Virus record (IMG/VR): IMGVR_UViG_3300011269_000005
Span: 1-54,706 of that record
Direction: 5' to 3' (one strand)
Length of the DNA stretch: 54,706 bases
From: a virus
The position numbers and the translations under genes are program-made. The first letter of the stretch is position 1. The number at the start of each line of letters is the position of its first letter. This document shows positions 29,521 through 37,925 of the stretch, piece by piece. Below the pieces are notes generated by a model, which did not search any database, had not been told where the DNA came from, and worked only from the letters and a program-made list of their open reading frames with translations.

Positions 29521-30625
29521 CCAAGAGCCTGAAGTCGAAGTCGATTCCGGCCAGCTGATCGCCTCGCTCGATAAGGCAACTATCGACATCCAAATCTCGA
29601 CGGCCCGTGCTTATCCACGCTCGCTCGACAAGGTGCGCAAAGATGCTCTCGCCCTTGCGACCGCCGACGAAGCAACGGCCCGCTCGATGTTCTATGTGCT
29701 TCCCCGCGCCAACAGCAAAATCGAAGGTGCCACCATCCGCTTCGCCGAAGTTATCGGCTCTTGCTGGGGCAATATCCGATATGGCGCCCGCGTCGTTAAC
29801 ACGGACGAAACCTTCATCACCGCCCAAGGAATGGCCTTCGACCTCGAAAAGAATATCGCGATCACGATGGAGGTCCGCCGTCGCATTCGTGACAAATACA
29901 ACCGGCGTTACAACGACGACATGATCCAGGTGACTGGCAACGCCGCTTGCTCCATCGCTCTCCGTAACGCCATTCTCCGCATCGTTCCTGGCTGGAAGTC
30001 CATTTACGAGCAGGCCAAGGCAGCCTCGACCGGCAAAGGCCAGACAATGGACGTGCGCGTAGCCAATGCGATCAAGGCGTTTAACCAGATGGGTGCAAAG
30101 ACCGTCGATATTCTTCGCGTCCTCAAACGCCGAGGCATCCCTGATATCACCCTCGACGATTTGATCATGCTCAATGGCATCCGCACCGCGATTCAGGACG
30201 GAGAGACCACGTGGGGCCAAATTCTCGATGACCTGCCCAAGTCCGAAGAAGAAATGGCAGAACAACTCAAGCGCGACTTCAAAGGTCCATTTGAGACCAC
30301 CGCCGAGGCCATCATCCCAGATCGGCCCGAAGCGTCTGCCGCCGGTAGCGAGAGCGCTGATGCTAGTTCTCCGCCCCCCCGGAGCAGCACTACGCCTCGC
30401 GCCGGCGGCAGCTCAGAAGACCGGCTGCTCAACAAGCAGGAACTGAGTGACCTGGACGAGATGTGCGTCTCGCTAGGCATCGAAGACGACGACGTTAGCC
30501 AAGCCCTATTCGAGTACACAGGCGGGAAGATCACCAGTCGACGAAAATTGCCAGTCTCTCAGTTGGCCGGATTCATCAAGCAATTACAAGGCGCATCGTC
30601 AGCGCCAGCCCGGCCAATGAATTGA
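29498..30625 (+). CDS. Putative single-strand annealing/recombination partner protein
   Basis: 375 aa. Overlaps the nuclease end by 23 bases with its own GGAG. MFYVLPRANSKIEGATIRFA, EVIGSCWGNIRYGAR and ACSIALRNAILRIVPGWKSI are conserved-looking blocks I have seen in uncharacterised phage proteins next to PD-(D/E)XK nucleases. A Pro/Ser-rich linker (~285-315) and a ~60-residue C-terminal domain follow. Nuclease plus annealing protein is a standard two-gene arrangement, so the function is inferred from position; the fold is not proven. Confidence 0.5.
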   Translation: MPNEQNNSQEPEVEVDSGQLIASLDKATIDIQISTARAYPRSLDKVRKDALALATADEATARSMFYVLPRANSKIEGATIRFAEVIGSCWGNIRYGARVVNTDETFITAQGMAFDLEKNIAITMEVRRRIRDKYNRRYNDDMIQVTGNAACSIALRNAILRIVPGWKSIYEQAKAASTGKGQTMDVRVANAIKAFNQMGAKTVDILRVLKRRGIPDITLDDLIMLNGIRTAIQDGETTWGQILDDLPKSEEEMAEQLKRDFKGPFETTAEAIIPDRPEASAAGSESADASSPPPRSSTTPRAGGSSEDRLLNKQELSDLDEMCVSLGIEDDDVSQALFEYTGGKITSRRKLPVSQLAGFIKQLQGASSAPARPMN

Positions 30626-30645
30626 ATCGGGGGGCAGCCGAACAA

Positions 30646-30915
30646 ATGCACACAAGAACTTTGGAAGAGAAGCGTGTCATGCAGGCCAGCTCGCCCGTAA
30701 TGACCGTCAACCAACTCGCCGACTATTTGCAAATTCACACGAGCACGGTCTATCGGATGCTGAAGCGGGGCGACCTAGCTATCTGCGTGTTCCGCGTCGG
30801 TTCCGACTACCGCTTCATCCGATCTGGTGTGGATGCATGGATTGCGGCCAGCCTCCCGTCCCTTGACACGCTGGATAGACGGCTTACGCAAATGGGGAGA
30901 AAAAAGATCCCATGA
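30646..30915 (+). CDS. Excisionase-type helix-turn-helix protein
   Basis: 89 aa from ATG 30646; other starts are TTG 30622 (overlaps the previous stop) and ATG 30679/30700. MTVNQLADYLQIHTSTVYRM, LKRGDL..FRVGSDYRF and VDAWI are the helix-turn-helix_17 (Xis/MerR-like) signature. No integrase is seen, so it is more likely a transcription factor than an excisionase. Confidence 0.8.
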   Translation: MHTRTLEEKRVMQASSPVMTVNQLADYLQIHTSTVYRMLKRGDLAICVFRVGSDYRFIRSGVDAWIAASLPSLDTLDRRLTQMGRKKIP

Positions 30916-30974
30916 GCGCGCACAATCGCAGCGCCAAGCTGTCGCGATACGCTAATCCGGGAGAGACAAGATGA
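30912..30974 (+). CDS. Coupling micro-ORF (20 aa)
   Basis: ATGA overlap at both ends: MSAHNRSAKLSRYANPGETR. Its last codons provide GGGAGAG for the next gene, so it may act mainly as a translation-coupling leader. Confidence 0.4.
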   Translation: MSAHNRSAKLSRYANPGETR

Positions 30975-32758
30975 AGAAGTGGACTATCACCCCGTTAGCC
31001 GTTTCACTATTCCTGATGCTAGCGACACTATCTTGGGCGCAAGGAATATCATATCCTTCGTGTCGATCTGACGGTGGCCAAGGTACGACCGCCGCCGATT
31101 CAATTAGCGCAACTCTATCATCTCCGTTAGGCGCTACCCGGCAGATGGGGCCGTTGGGCGTTTATTTAAGCAGTGGTATACCATCTTATTATGCAGGCTT
31201 CGCCTTCTTCGGATTAGGCGGTTTAGTATATGATGGAGGAGTATCGTCTAGCGGTACTACATCAATGTTTGTATTGCGGCATCAATTTGAGGGAATATTC
31301 TTAGATGACGCAGCCCTGCCCACCGATTGCACGCCCTCTTTAATATCGGGTGCATTTGTAGGTAATCCATGTCCTAAGAAACTGGTAGTTACCGATGGCT
31401 GCGGCGCTTGGAGTACTGAGTATGGCTATAGAACGGTAGGATTAGGCGGAACGGCGATTTACGCGCCTCTTCCATATCGTCAACAATATATAGGCGACTC
31501 ACTTCATCCCGGTATTGATGCTGCTCTCGTGCCTCTACTAACGCCCGCGTATGATATAAATGGAGGGCATCAATCGGGCGGTATTTTTTCGGCAGGTGCT
31601 TACGACTCTCACATACCGAATATAAGCGTTTATCCATGGAACGGTCCCATTCGGCCGGGTACTGAAGTAGTGATTGATGATATAACGCATGGTATTATGG
31701 TAGGAAAGGTAGGGGCGCTGGTCCGCTCAATGCGAGTAGACTATAGTAGCGGTGGCTATCAAGGCGATCCTAACTATAAAGCATTTAGTCCGATATTACG
31801 AGGCAATCTACAATCATATCTAACCGTTGAAGGGATGGGCTTTCAAATTAGCTTAGGAGATATGGGGAGCCCGGTTTATACATTTAGCCCAGACTGCCCT
31901 CAAGTAATAGGTCATATGGTGGCATTAGATAGCCCCGATAATATTGTTACTATTGAATTAGACAACGGAGCCGTGTTGCCCGGTCTTATTGCATCGAGCA
32001 ATGGCCAAATAGCGCAATTGAACGAAGCAGGCAATTCCGTGTGTAGAAAAGATAATACTCCCACACCACCAATGCTAGGAGAAAATTGGCTTCCTAATAT
32101 TACCATGAGCGCATATTTAACAGGACGCTATAAGTTAATGGATGATTTTCTATCATCTAAGTGCGTATATCCCGATGGACGCAATTGCGGCGCTACAACG
32201 TGGGGAGATTTTATAGCGAGCGTCGATTCGCGTATTCAAGCGGTGGGCGCGAAGGACAATTCTGATGCGACGGGCACGAATACCCAAGGCGATGTTTACT
32301 GGAACGTCCACCTATATACCACTACTACCGTGAGCCCCAACGACATCTACAACAGGATTCTCATTGCCGTTATGCCGGGTACTGGAAAAACTGGGTATTA
32401 TGGTTCGGTCCTTGGCGCAATGGTAAATTGGGGGCTAGCGATTCCACCCATCATCGATCCCTACACACTTCAATACGACGACTACATACCAAATGTTGTT
32501 CAGGGCGGTGTCGGTGTAGAGACGGTTGTACTAGCTAAAGGCCGTAATACTTCTAATAATCTCGAAGCACAACAAGGTAATACTATTGTTATCGGTGGTG
32601 TAATGTTCAACGCACAACCGAATCCCCCCGGTACACCGCCAGCTCCACCTGCCCTCTCACCAACTCCAGATGGAGGTACGATCCCCGCTGGAGACTTCAA
32701 CGGCGCGTCACCAATAGCCCCAGGTGGGGATGCGCCGAATGGAGCGCCGATCCTCTGA
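30971..32758 (+). CDS. Large exported protein of unknown function, A/T-rich codons
   Basis: 595 aa. Residues 1-23 are a signal peptide (KWTITPLAVSLFLMLATLSW then AQG). The mature part is Gly/Ser/Tyr/Pro-rich and predicted beta-rich. Near residue 295-320, ISLGDMGSPVYTFSPDCPQV then IGHMVAL resembles the GDSGSPV...GH turn of chymotrypsin-fold proteases, but the usual serine is Met. A Pro-rich tail ends the protein. Between ~31,060 and 32,600 codons end often in A or T, unlike neighbours, which suggests recent transfer. It lies in the recombination operon, not with virion genes. May be a secreted moron. Confidence 0.6.
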   Translation: MKKWTITPLAVSLFLMLATLSWAQGISYPSCRSDGGQGTTAADSISATLSSPLGATRQMGPLGVYLSSGIPSYYAGFAFFGLGGLVYDGGVSSSGTTSMFVLRHQFEGIFLDDAALPTDCTPSLISGAFVGNPCPKKLVVTDGCGAWSTEYGYRTVGLGGTAIYAPLPYRQQYIGDSLHPGIDAALVPLLTPAYDINGGHQSGGIFSAGAYDSHIPNISVYPWNGPIRPGTEVVIDDITHGIMVGKVGALVRSMRVDYSSGGYQGDPNYKAFSPILRGNLQSYLTVEGMGFQISLGDMGSPVYTFSPDCPQVIGHMVALDSPDNIVTIELDNGAVLPGLIASSNGQIAQLNEAGNSVCRKDNTPTPPMLGENWLPNITMSAYLTGRYKLMDDFLSSKCVYPDGRNCGATTWGDFIASVDSRIQAVGAKDNSDATGTNTQGDVYWNVHLYTTTTVSPNDIYNRILIAVMPGTGKTGYYGSVLGAMVNWGLAIPPIIDPYTLQYDDYIPNVVQGGVGVETVVLAKGRNTSNNLEAQQGNTIVIGGVMFNAQPNPPGTPPAPPALSPTPDGGTIPAGDFNGASPIAPGGDAPNGAPIL

Positions 32759-32766
32759 GGGGCTAG

Positions 32767-33255
32767 ATGGGCGCACCGATCCACATAACGATTCTTGGCC
32801 CAGTGGCCCCGTTCCAGAAAAAGGTGGCGACTTGGCACAGCAATGATGGTCGCTCCGGCACTCGCGCTTACGATGCAGGGTCGTACGCGAAGTGGCGAGA
32901 TTACGCCCGTATGGTCGCTGCGCAGGCGGTTGGGGATCGCGCCCCCTTTCAGGGTCCGGTGGAAGTGGAGATACGCATCTATCGTGAGATCCCCGCCAGC
33001 ATCTCGAAGCGGAATCGGGAGCGGGCCCTGGCGGGAACATTGCGGCCGATCACTACGCCCGACCTCGACAACAACATGAAGGCTATTGCCGATTCGGTTC
33101 TGACTGGCGTAGTAATTCGCGACGACAAATTCATCGTGAGTGCCCAACTGGGCAAGTGGTACTCGGACAAGCCTCGCGTCGAGATCACCGTCACAGAATG
33201 GGCAGCCGGACAGACCGGTGTACCGACGCAAGATGGCTTATTCCGGTGGGGGTGA
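32767..33255 (+). CDS. rusA: RusA-family Holliday junction resolvase
   Basis: 162 aa. TTPDLDNNMKAIADSVLTGV and VIRDDKFIVSAQLGKWYSDK carry the D-x-D-N-x-x-K and DD of RusA metal-binding active site (D and K residues present). It resolves branched DNA made by the nuclease and annealing genes upstream. Follows the secreted protein gene after eight bases. Confidence 0.92.
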   Translation: MGAPIHITILGPVAPFQKKVATWHSNDGRSGTRAYDAGSYAKWRDYARMVAAQAVGDRAPFQGPVEVEIRIYREIPASISKRNRERALAGTLRPITTPDLDNNMKAIADSVLTGVVIRDDKFIVSAQLGKWYSDKPRVEITVTEWAAGQTGVPTQDGLFRWG

Positions 33256-33259
33256 CACC

Positions 33260-33553
33260 ATGATCGATCTCGCCGAGTTGAAGCGGTTGGAGCAGGCGCG
33301 CACGCACCATCATGAGCTAATATCCTGTGCCTACCATCAGGTCGTTCATGTGGGTGGTTGCGCTGGTCCGCAAGCTACTTGGACCGATTCGGAATATGTC
33401 GCTGCCATCGCCAACGCCGGCCCTGACATCCTCGCGCTGCTCGAAGAGGCGCGGGAAATTGTTGACTACCTTGCGGACTACGTAACGGAATACGGACTCG
33501 CTTATGCTCCCGCCGACGCGTTTCTCGCGAAATTCGGAGAGGGGAAGCAGTGA
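33260..33553 (+). CDS. Small early protein (97 aa), Ead/Ea22-like end
   Basis: ATG 33260 (frame open upstream). MIDLAELKRLEQARTHHHEL then YVAAIANAGPDILALLEEAR: the AxAxPdxLxLLEEA pattern is common in small lambdoid Ea-type proteins. Function unknown. Confidence 0.55.
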   Translation: MIDLAELKRLEQARTHHHELISCAYHQVVHVGGCAGPQATWTDSEYVAAIANAGPDILALLEEAREIVDYLADYVTEYGLAYAPADAFLAKFGEGKQ

Positions 33554-33726
33554 TGGAGTTCACGCCGGACAAATTCCAATTGCCGATGCTCTATGCGCGA
33601 CGTGACGAAATGATTCGGTGGCTGATCGAGGAGAAGAAGTTTAACCCGAAAGCCGCGCCTAAATGTGTAGACGCTTTTCTTAAGAGCATGAAATACGTGC
33701 TCCAAGAAAACAAGGAGACCGGATGA
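33553..33726 (+). CDS. Small hypothetical protein (57 aa)
   Basis: TGATG start. MEFTPDKFQLPMLYARRDEM, IRWLIEEKKFNPKAAPKCVD; helical. Ends in ATGA with the next gene. Not recognised. Confidence 0.5.
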   Translation: MEFTPDKFQLPMLYARRDEMIRWLIEEKKFNPKAAPKCVDAFLKSMKYVLQENKETG

Positions 33727-34214
33727 AGAAATCACAATTCCCGTTTCAAGCACAGATAGGTGCGCTCACCGCTAGCTGGGCCGAGCACGAAAGACGTATC
33801 CGTGCTGATGAACGCGAGAAGGTGCTCGCCAAGATGTTCGCGCTCAACAAGCGCATCAAGGCCCTGTTGCTCGACATTTTGAAATCGACCGCTAAGCAAG
33901 CTGGTCGCGATGGCGATGCCGAGGTGCATATCGCGGGTATAGGGAAGGTCTACCCCGCCCCGAAGCGCAAGGCGGTAACCGCGAATGCCAGTCAGGTGGC
34001 CACGGTTTACGACGCGCTCTATCAACTCGTTGGCAAGTCTGTAACCGCGAAGGCACTCAAGGGGTCAACTGGCTTGGGACTCAAGTTCATCGGTTCGGCA
34101 TTGCGTTCACTAGTCGAGTCCGGGTTGGCCGTTGAGGCGAAGCGCGGGTTTTTCCAAGCGAAACCTGCTGAGACAAAAGAAGATGGAGATGAATGGCCAC
34201 CTGGATTCAACTGA
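33723..34214 (+). CDS. Winged-helix-like protein (163 aa)
   Basis: ATGA start. A charged N-terminal helix (~25-60) and a C-terminal VYDALYQLVGKSVTAKALKG...LGSALRSLVESGLAVEAKRGFF, which looks like a winged helix (S-x-x-x-L-x-x-L-x-x-x-G-x-V). Possible transcription regulator. Family not recognised. Confidence 0.5.
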   Translation: MKKSQFPFQAQIGALTASWAEHERRIRADEREKVLAKMFALNKRIKALLLDILKSTAKQAGRDGDAEVHIAGIGKVYPAPKRKAVTANASQVATVYDALYQLVGKSVTAKALKGSTGLGLKFIGSALRSLVESGLAVEAKRGFFQAKPAETKEDGDEWPPGFN

Positions 34215-34339
34215 CGCGGCCGGCCGAGGGCGGCACGTACGTTCAGTTCTCTGATGGTAAGGACGCCCGCATCTACCAAGAGTCGCCCAGCGAAGTGAAA
34301 CGGCTGATTAAAGCCAGTGACAAAGCATTACAAGCCTAA
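34193..34339 (+). CDS. Small protein (48 aa)
   Basis: MATWIQLTRPAEGGTYVQFS then DGKDARIYQESPSEVKRLIK; GGAG seven bases before the ATG. Small basic phage protein, not recognised. Confidence 0.5.
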   Translation: MATWIQLTRPAEGGTYVQFSDGKDARIYQESPSEVKRLIKASDKALQA

Positions 34340-34484
34340 GCATTCCGACGATCCACTGTCCAGCGACCCGCAGTGGCTGCTGGAGACGTTCAACCGGGTC
34401 GCTGCTGAGTTGGTGTTCGACGTGGCGTATCCGCGCGTCAAGTTGCGGGATGACCTCGGGGCGCGTAATGCCGAATTATGCTGA
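34317..34484 (+). CDS. Small protein, GTG start (55 aa)
   Basis: GTG 34317. TKHYKPKHSDDPLSSDPQWL then LETFNRVAAELVFDVAYPRV. Overlaps the previous end by 23 bases. Not recognised. Confidence 0.45.
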   Translation: MTKHYKPKHSDDPLSSDPQWLLETFNRVAAELVFDVAYPRVKLRDDLGARNAELC

Positions 34485-34499
34485 TTGAGCGGGGTGACC

Positions 34500-34835
34500 A
34501 TGAAACCAAAATGGCAGCGGGCGCGAATCGTCTCGGCTTGTAAATACAAGGGTTTGGAATTCTGGGTGAGAGTGGGGCCGCCAGCCGCGATACAGTCAAC
34601 CAGGAACCCTAAAAATGCAGGCGGTGCCATTTTCAATCGACCGATTGTATGCTTCGAGACGAACATCGAAACCGACGATCACGCAGATGATCGGCGTCGC
34701 AAAGATGGCGTATGTGTCGTCGCACAGTCGGATGTAGAGTTACTCGCCCGCGACGACAAGGACTTCGCAGAGGATGTGGATTTAGTCTCTTGGGAAGTAT
34801 GGAATGTTCTGTCTCAGGCTCGGCGGTCGGCTTAA
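34500..34835 (+). CDS. Hypothetical protein (111 aa)
   Basis: ATG 34500 with GGGG upstream; the frame extends to a TTG at 34485. MKPKWQRARIVSACKYKGLE; ends in a 4-base convergent overlap with the first minus structural gene. Not recognised. Confidence 0.5.
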   Translation: MKPKWQRARIVSACKYKGLEFWVRVGPPAAIQSTRNPKNAGGAIFNRPIVCFETNIETDDHADDRRRKDGVCVVAQSDVELLARDDKDFAEDVDLVSWEVWNVLSQARRSA

Positions 34836-34921
34836 GGCACGGGATTGAGAATATTGGTCTCGTAGAATTCCGTCCCTAGAGCGTTCCAGCAGGCATCGGA
34901 AATTCCGCGTATTGTCGTCAT
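34832..34921 (-). CDS. Small peptide at the 3' end of the structural operon (29 aa)
   Basis: ATGA overlap with the upstream stop: MTTIRGISDACWNALGTEFY. Very short; support is the coupling. Confidence 0.35.
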   Translation of the reverse strand: MTTIRGISDACWNALGTEFYETNILNPVP

Positions 34922-35463
34922 GGTCCGCCTTTCGACCCTTCCGTATTCGGGAGAGCGCCGATCGATAAACACTCATCGCTCAGCCGTTCGCAAGTTCTCT
35001 TCGAGTATGGCCCCGCTAACGCCAGCGTACCGTCCGCGTTGACGACAACGAAATAGTAGCCCCTGACGTAGCCTTCCGACACGCAATCGATCGAGCACAG
35101 GTCAGTGCACATGCCGGTCGTGAGACATGCGGGATAATTAATGATGTCGCCAAAGACGCCGAAGCCGGGGCCTGTCGGCGCGCAGTTTGCACCTACGGGA
35201 TGCGGTAAGCACTTCGGCCCATGTTCATAATGGCAACTCCCAAGATCGTCCCTGCAAATCCGCTGCGACGGGAACGGCCCGATCTTGAGGTTGCCGAGGA
35301 AGTAGAACCAGGGGAGCCCATTACCAGCCTGACAGACGCCCACGCCCGCCGCTACCGACAATAGACCAAGGCTCACAACCACTGAGAGCCAAGCAGCAAG
35401 TCGTCTACTTGCCAATGACGGGCGTCGTAACGACGGGTAATTTATGGGTCTCGTGGGCACCAT
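34918..35463 (-). CDS. Exported Cys-rich protein (181 aa)
   Basis: An Arg-rich N-terminus then a hydrophobic core (AAWLSVVVSLGLLSVAAGVG) and VCQAG: a signal peptide, possibly lipoprotein-like. The mature part holds about a dozen cysteines and Gly/Pro loops; likely disulfide-bonded outside the cytoplasm. Not recognised. Confidence 0.55.
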   Translation of the reverse strand: MVPTRPINYPSLRRPSLASRRLAAWLSVVVSLGLLSVAAGVGVCQAGNGLPWFYFLGNLKIGPFPSQRICRDDLGSCHYEHGPKCLPHPVGANCAPTGPGFGVFGDIINYPACLTTGMCTDLCSIDCVSEGYVRGYYFVVVNADGTLALAGPYSKRTCERLSDECLSIGALPNTEGSKGGP

Positions 35464-35475
35464 TTCCCGTTCCCT

Positions 35476-35661
35476 TCACGGCACTTCCACACTCTTCATC
35501 TCGTCCCTTATTTCAAGTAGCGGGAACGTCATCTTATGCTCGAACGGTCTCGCCGTCACGATCTCCACGGTGCCGTTATCGTTTACGGCGAGCACGCGAA
35601 AATGTACGGACCGCATGATGCCCTCTTGCCCCTTGTACCATTTGTCTATTTTGAGGTCCAT
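35476..35661 (-). CDS. Small hypothetical protein (61 aa)
   Basis: MDLKIDKWYKGQEGIMRSVH start, beta-rich, ends SVEVP. Not recognised. Confidence 0.55.
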   Translation of the reverse strand: MDLKIDKWYKGQEGIMRSVHFRVLAVNDNGTVEIVTARPFEHKMTFPLLEIRDEMKSVEVP

Positions 35662-35667
35662 ATGCTT

Positions 35668-35991
35668 CTATGCCGCTTTCTTGAGCCAGCGGTAAAACGT
35701 ATATCTGCTTACACCTAGAGCCAAGGCTGCGTCGGCTGCCTTACCGTATCGCGCCTTAGCATCCATCGCCAGCTGATGCTTGAGAATCCTGACGGCCTTG
35801 ACACTCTTGGCACCCTTGGCCCGTACGGGCTCGACAATCATTGCTAGTATCTCCATAGGCGGCAATGCGGTCTCATCGGCGCTCCGCCTGTCGTCCTCCC
35901 GTAACCGAAGCCACGCCTGCTTAAGTCGTGTCGCGCCAGGCTCTGGTGTGTGCAAGATCATTTCCATTAGGTCCGCCGTCGTCGCAATCAC
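35668..35991 (-). CDS. Fis-type helix-turn-helix protein (107 aa)
   Basis: GTG 35991 overlaps the previous TGA. The C-terminus AADAALALGVSRYTFYRWLK is a Fis/helix-turn-helix_8 unit (A-A-x-x-L-G-V-S-R-x-x-x-Y-R-x-L-K). The N-terminal part is helical. Likely a regulator, perhaps of late genes. Confidence 0.7.
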   Translation of the reverse strand: MIATTADLMEMILHTPEPGATRLKQAWLRLREDDRRSADETALPPMEILAMIVEPVRAKGAKSVKAVRILKHQLAMDAKARYGKAADAALALGVSRYTFYRWLKKAA

Positions 35992-36092
35992 GCCACCAGG
36001 TATAGCAAAGTCCCTAGAATCCCGCCGATCACGCAGCTGCAGGCCGTCACGATCAGTGCCATCCAGAGTTCATCCCAAGTGTCGCCGGTCAA
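35988..36092 (-). CDS. Small membrane peptide, TTG start (34 aa)
   Basis: TTG 36092 overlaps the upstream TGA. TGDTWDELWMALIVTACSCV then IGGILGTLLYLVA: one membrane helix. Stop is GTGA-coupled. Could belong to a lysis unit. Confidence 0.4.
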   Translation of the reverse strand: MTGDTWDELWMALIVTACSCVIGGILGTLLYLVA

Positions 36093-36400
36093 TGTCCGCC
36101 CTCCGGTCCCTTGTAATGACCTAGCAGGATGCTGCGCAGTTCTTTTATGTCGTCTCGCAACTCAGCCAAACGACCGGTATTTTCAGAGTGCTCCCTTTCC
36201 GCACGAACACTGATCTCCAAATGGAATCGCTCATCAGCCTTAACATGATCCGCAAATTCCTGTTGCATTCGCTCGAAAGCCTGTTGAAATTGTCTGCGTG
36301 TGCGAAAGAAAGTCGTGATCCACGTAATTAGAATACCGAGTCCGAAACTCACGGGTCCCCACCACCACGTAAACGACCATGAATCTGATTGCCGATCCAC
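36089..36400 (-). CDS. Membrane-anchored coiled-coil protein (103 aa)
   Basis: GTG 36400 with AGGAG upstream. A Trp-rich start, one membrane helix (VSFGLGILITWITTFF), then a charged helix to the end (QQAFERMQQEFADHVKADER). This layout fits an inner-membrane spanin or a holin-like accessory; no lysis family is recognised. Confidence 0.55.
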   Translation of the reverse strand: MDRQSDSWSFTWWWGPVSFGLGILITWITTFFRTRRQFQQAFERMQQEFADHVKADERFHLEISVRAEREHSENTGRLAELRDDIKELRSILLGHYKGPEGGH

Positions 36401-36488
36401 TAACTCTATCTCCTGCTAGCTCCCGCTTACTTATTAGAACTGCTGGAAGTTAACAAGATCGGCCTGCGCTATATTAGGCCAAGGGGTG

Positions 36489-37925
36489 TCACGGTGCCCC
36501 CACTCCTAACCCGCAGTTCCCGCAACTAGGCGGCGGTTCTGGCGCACCGAAGGGCGCAAGTGTGATTAACCCGAGCTGCTCAACTCGCTGATTCGCCGTG
36601 GTGCGCGTCGGTGTCGCGGATGATTGAAGACCAAGGGACATGCCGAGTGCCCCATCGGCTACAGGCACATTATTCCCTAAATACAGCGACGCATTGAGCG
36701 TTGGATCATCGTATACTACCTCAAGATCCGCTTGACCTTGATTCAGTCCTGTGATGCGTGTCACGCCAGCTGGTGCCGACGTGAATGTTCCAGCCCCAGG
36801 CAATGCGCCCACACGCAGCAGAAGTTCGTCGCTCGCCGTCGGGTTGAGCGCGGGTATCGGCATATTCTTGTTCGCCTGATTCACTGAGAGCGTCTGGCTA
36901 ACATCAATCGGCGTCGTCGTATTCAAATTGCCCACGCTGACAATCACACAGATATTGCCGTTCGTCGTCGCGTTGGTGAAATTCCACGATGCCGCGTCGC
37001 CCCCTGCCTTGGTGTGAGTGTAGATTGTTAGCGAAGCCGCATTCGGATTAGCATTCGCGTTCGTAATCTGCGGCCCTAGTGTCCAACCCGCAGGCGGAGT
37101 AATTGCCGGCGTCGCGCTGCCGATGTCCATGATTGTAAATTCGACATCACCGTTCTGTGTTTCCGAACTTGGCGTTAGCGCGCTACAATTCCCGGCGCCC
37201 GAAATAAAGGCTCCACCCGAGACGAGAACCGCCCCCGCACTGCTGCCGTTCGAGGTCTGGAGCTCGATCGCCGCTGCCATCCAATTGCCCGATGCGCCAT
37301 TGCTGATACTGGCCATCGGCGAGGGGAAGGTCGTGCCGGACACTCCGAAAAAGCCCGTCGCGGTCCCACCGATTAGAAACCCGCCAAACACGGGATCTAT
37401 TACACCAGCGTCGAAGCCCACCGTGATATTCTGGTTCTCGCGAGCAACAAGCAGGATAGCCGATCCAGATTTGGTTGGCGCGTTCGTGCTCGCGAACGTG
37501 ACAGAGCTGACACCCGTTGCTGTCGAGAAGTTGGTCGCCCCAACCTGTGGGGCGGCTCCATCGGTCGAATAGAAGACACGCACACGGATGACGATGTCCG
37601 CACCGGCCGAAGTCGTGCAATTTACCGTCGCGCCGGCATCCGCACCCACCGCCGTTTTGGTGAAATGATAAAATCGTTCGGTGCTATTGGACTGGTTACC
37701 GCCAGTGATAAGCGTGAATCCCGTCGGCGTATTTGGGTTCTGGCTGTTATCGGTAAAACAGCCGAGGTAGATCAAATCATTCGCCTGGATATTGCTGGGA
37801 AGCACAACAGAAGCGGTTGTTGCTGGGCTCCCAGCGCTGCCAACCGCCTTCCCGCGCTGAACGATCGACGCTTGCGCGGGGATGGTCCATAGAAACGCGA
37901 GCAGACATAGGAACTTCTTTACCAT
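36489..37925 (-). CDS. Exported adhesin-like fibre protein (478 aa)
   Basis: Signal peptide (MVKKFLCLLAFLWTIPAQAS). The mature protein has two similar beta-rich units, each with a P-x-G-(F/W)-T-L motif (PTGFTLITGG; PPAGWTLGPQ), and a C-terminal PPPSCGNCGLGVG tail. The N-terminal half of the 747-aa tail tubular fusion at 48.7 kb has comparable units. Position at the 3' end of the tail operon suggests a receptor-binding or accessory fibre. Confidence 0.6.
   Translation of the reverse strand: MVKKFLCLLAFLWTIPAQASIVQRGKAVGSAGSPATTASVVLPSNIQANDLIYLGCFTDNSQNPNTPTGFTLITGGNQSNSTERFYHFTKTAVGADAGATVNCTTSAGADIVIRVRVFYSTDGAAPQVGATNFSTATGVSSVTFASTNAPTKSGSAILLVARENQNITVGFDAGVIDPVFGGFLIGGTATGFFGVSGTTFPSPMASISNGASGNWMAAAIELQTSNGSSAGAVLVSGGAFISGAGNCSALTPSSETQNGDVEFTIMDIGSATPAITPPAGWTLGPQITNANANPNAASLTIYTHTKAGGDAASWNFTNATTNGNICVIVSVGNLNTTTPIDVSQTLSVNQANKNMPIPALNPTASDELLLRVGALPGAGTFTSAPAGVTRITGLNQGQADLEVVYDDPTLNASLYLGNNVPVADGALGMSLGLQSSATPTRTTANQRVEQLGLITLAPFGAPEPPPSCGNCGLGVGAP

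Noticed and set aside
28819-30265. Long minus-strand frames over the nuclease and annealing-like genes
   Set aside because: Antisense of recognised genes; composition Arg/Gly-rich with no motif.
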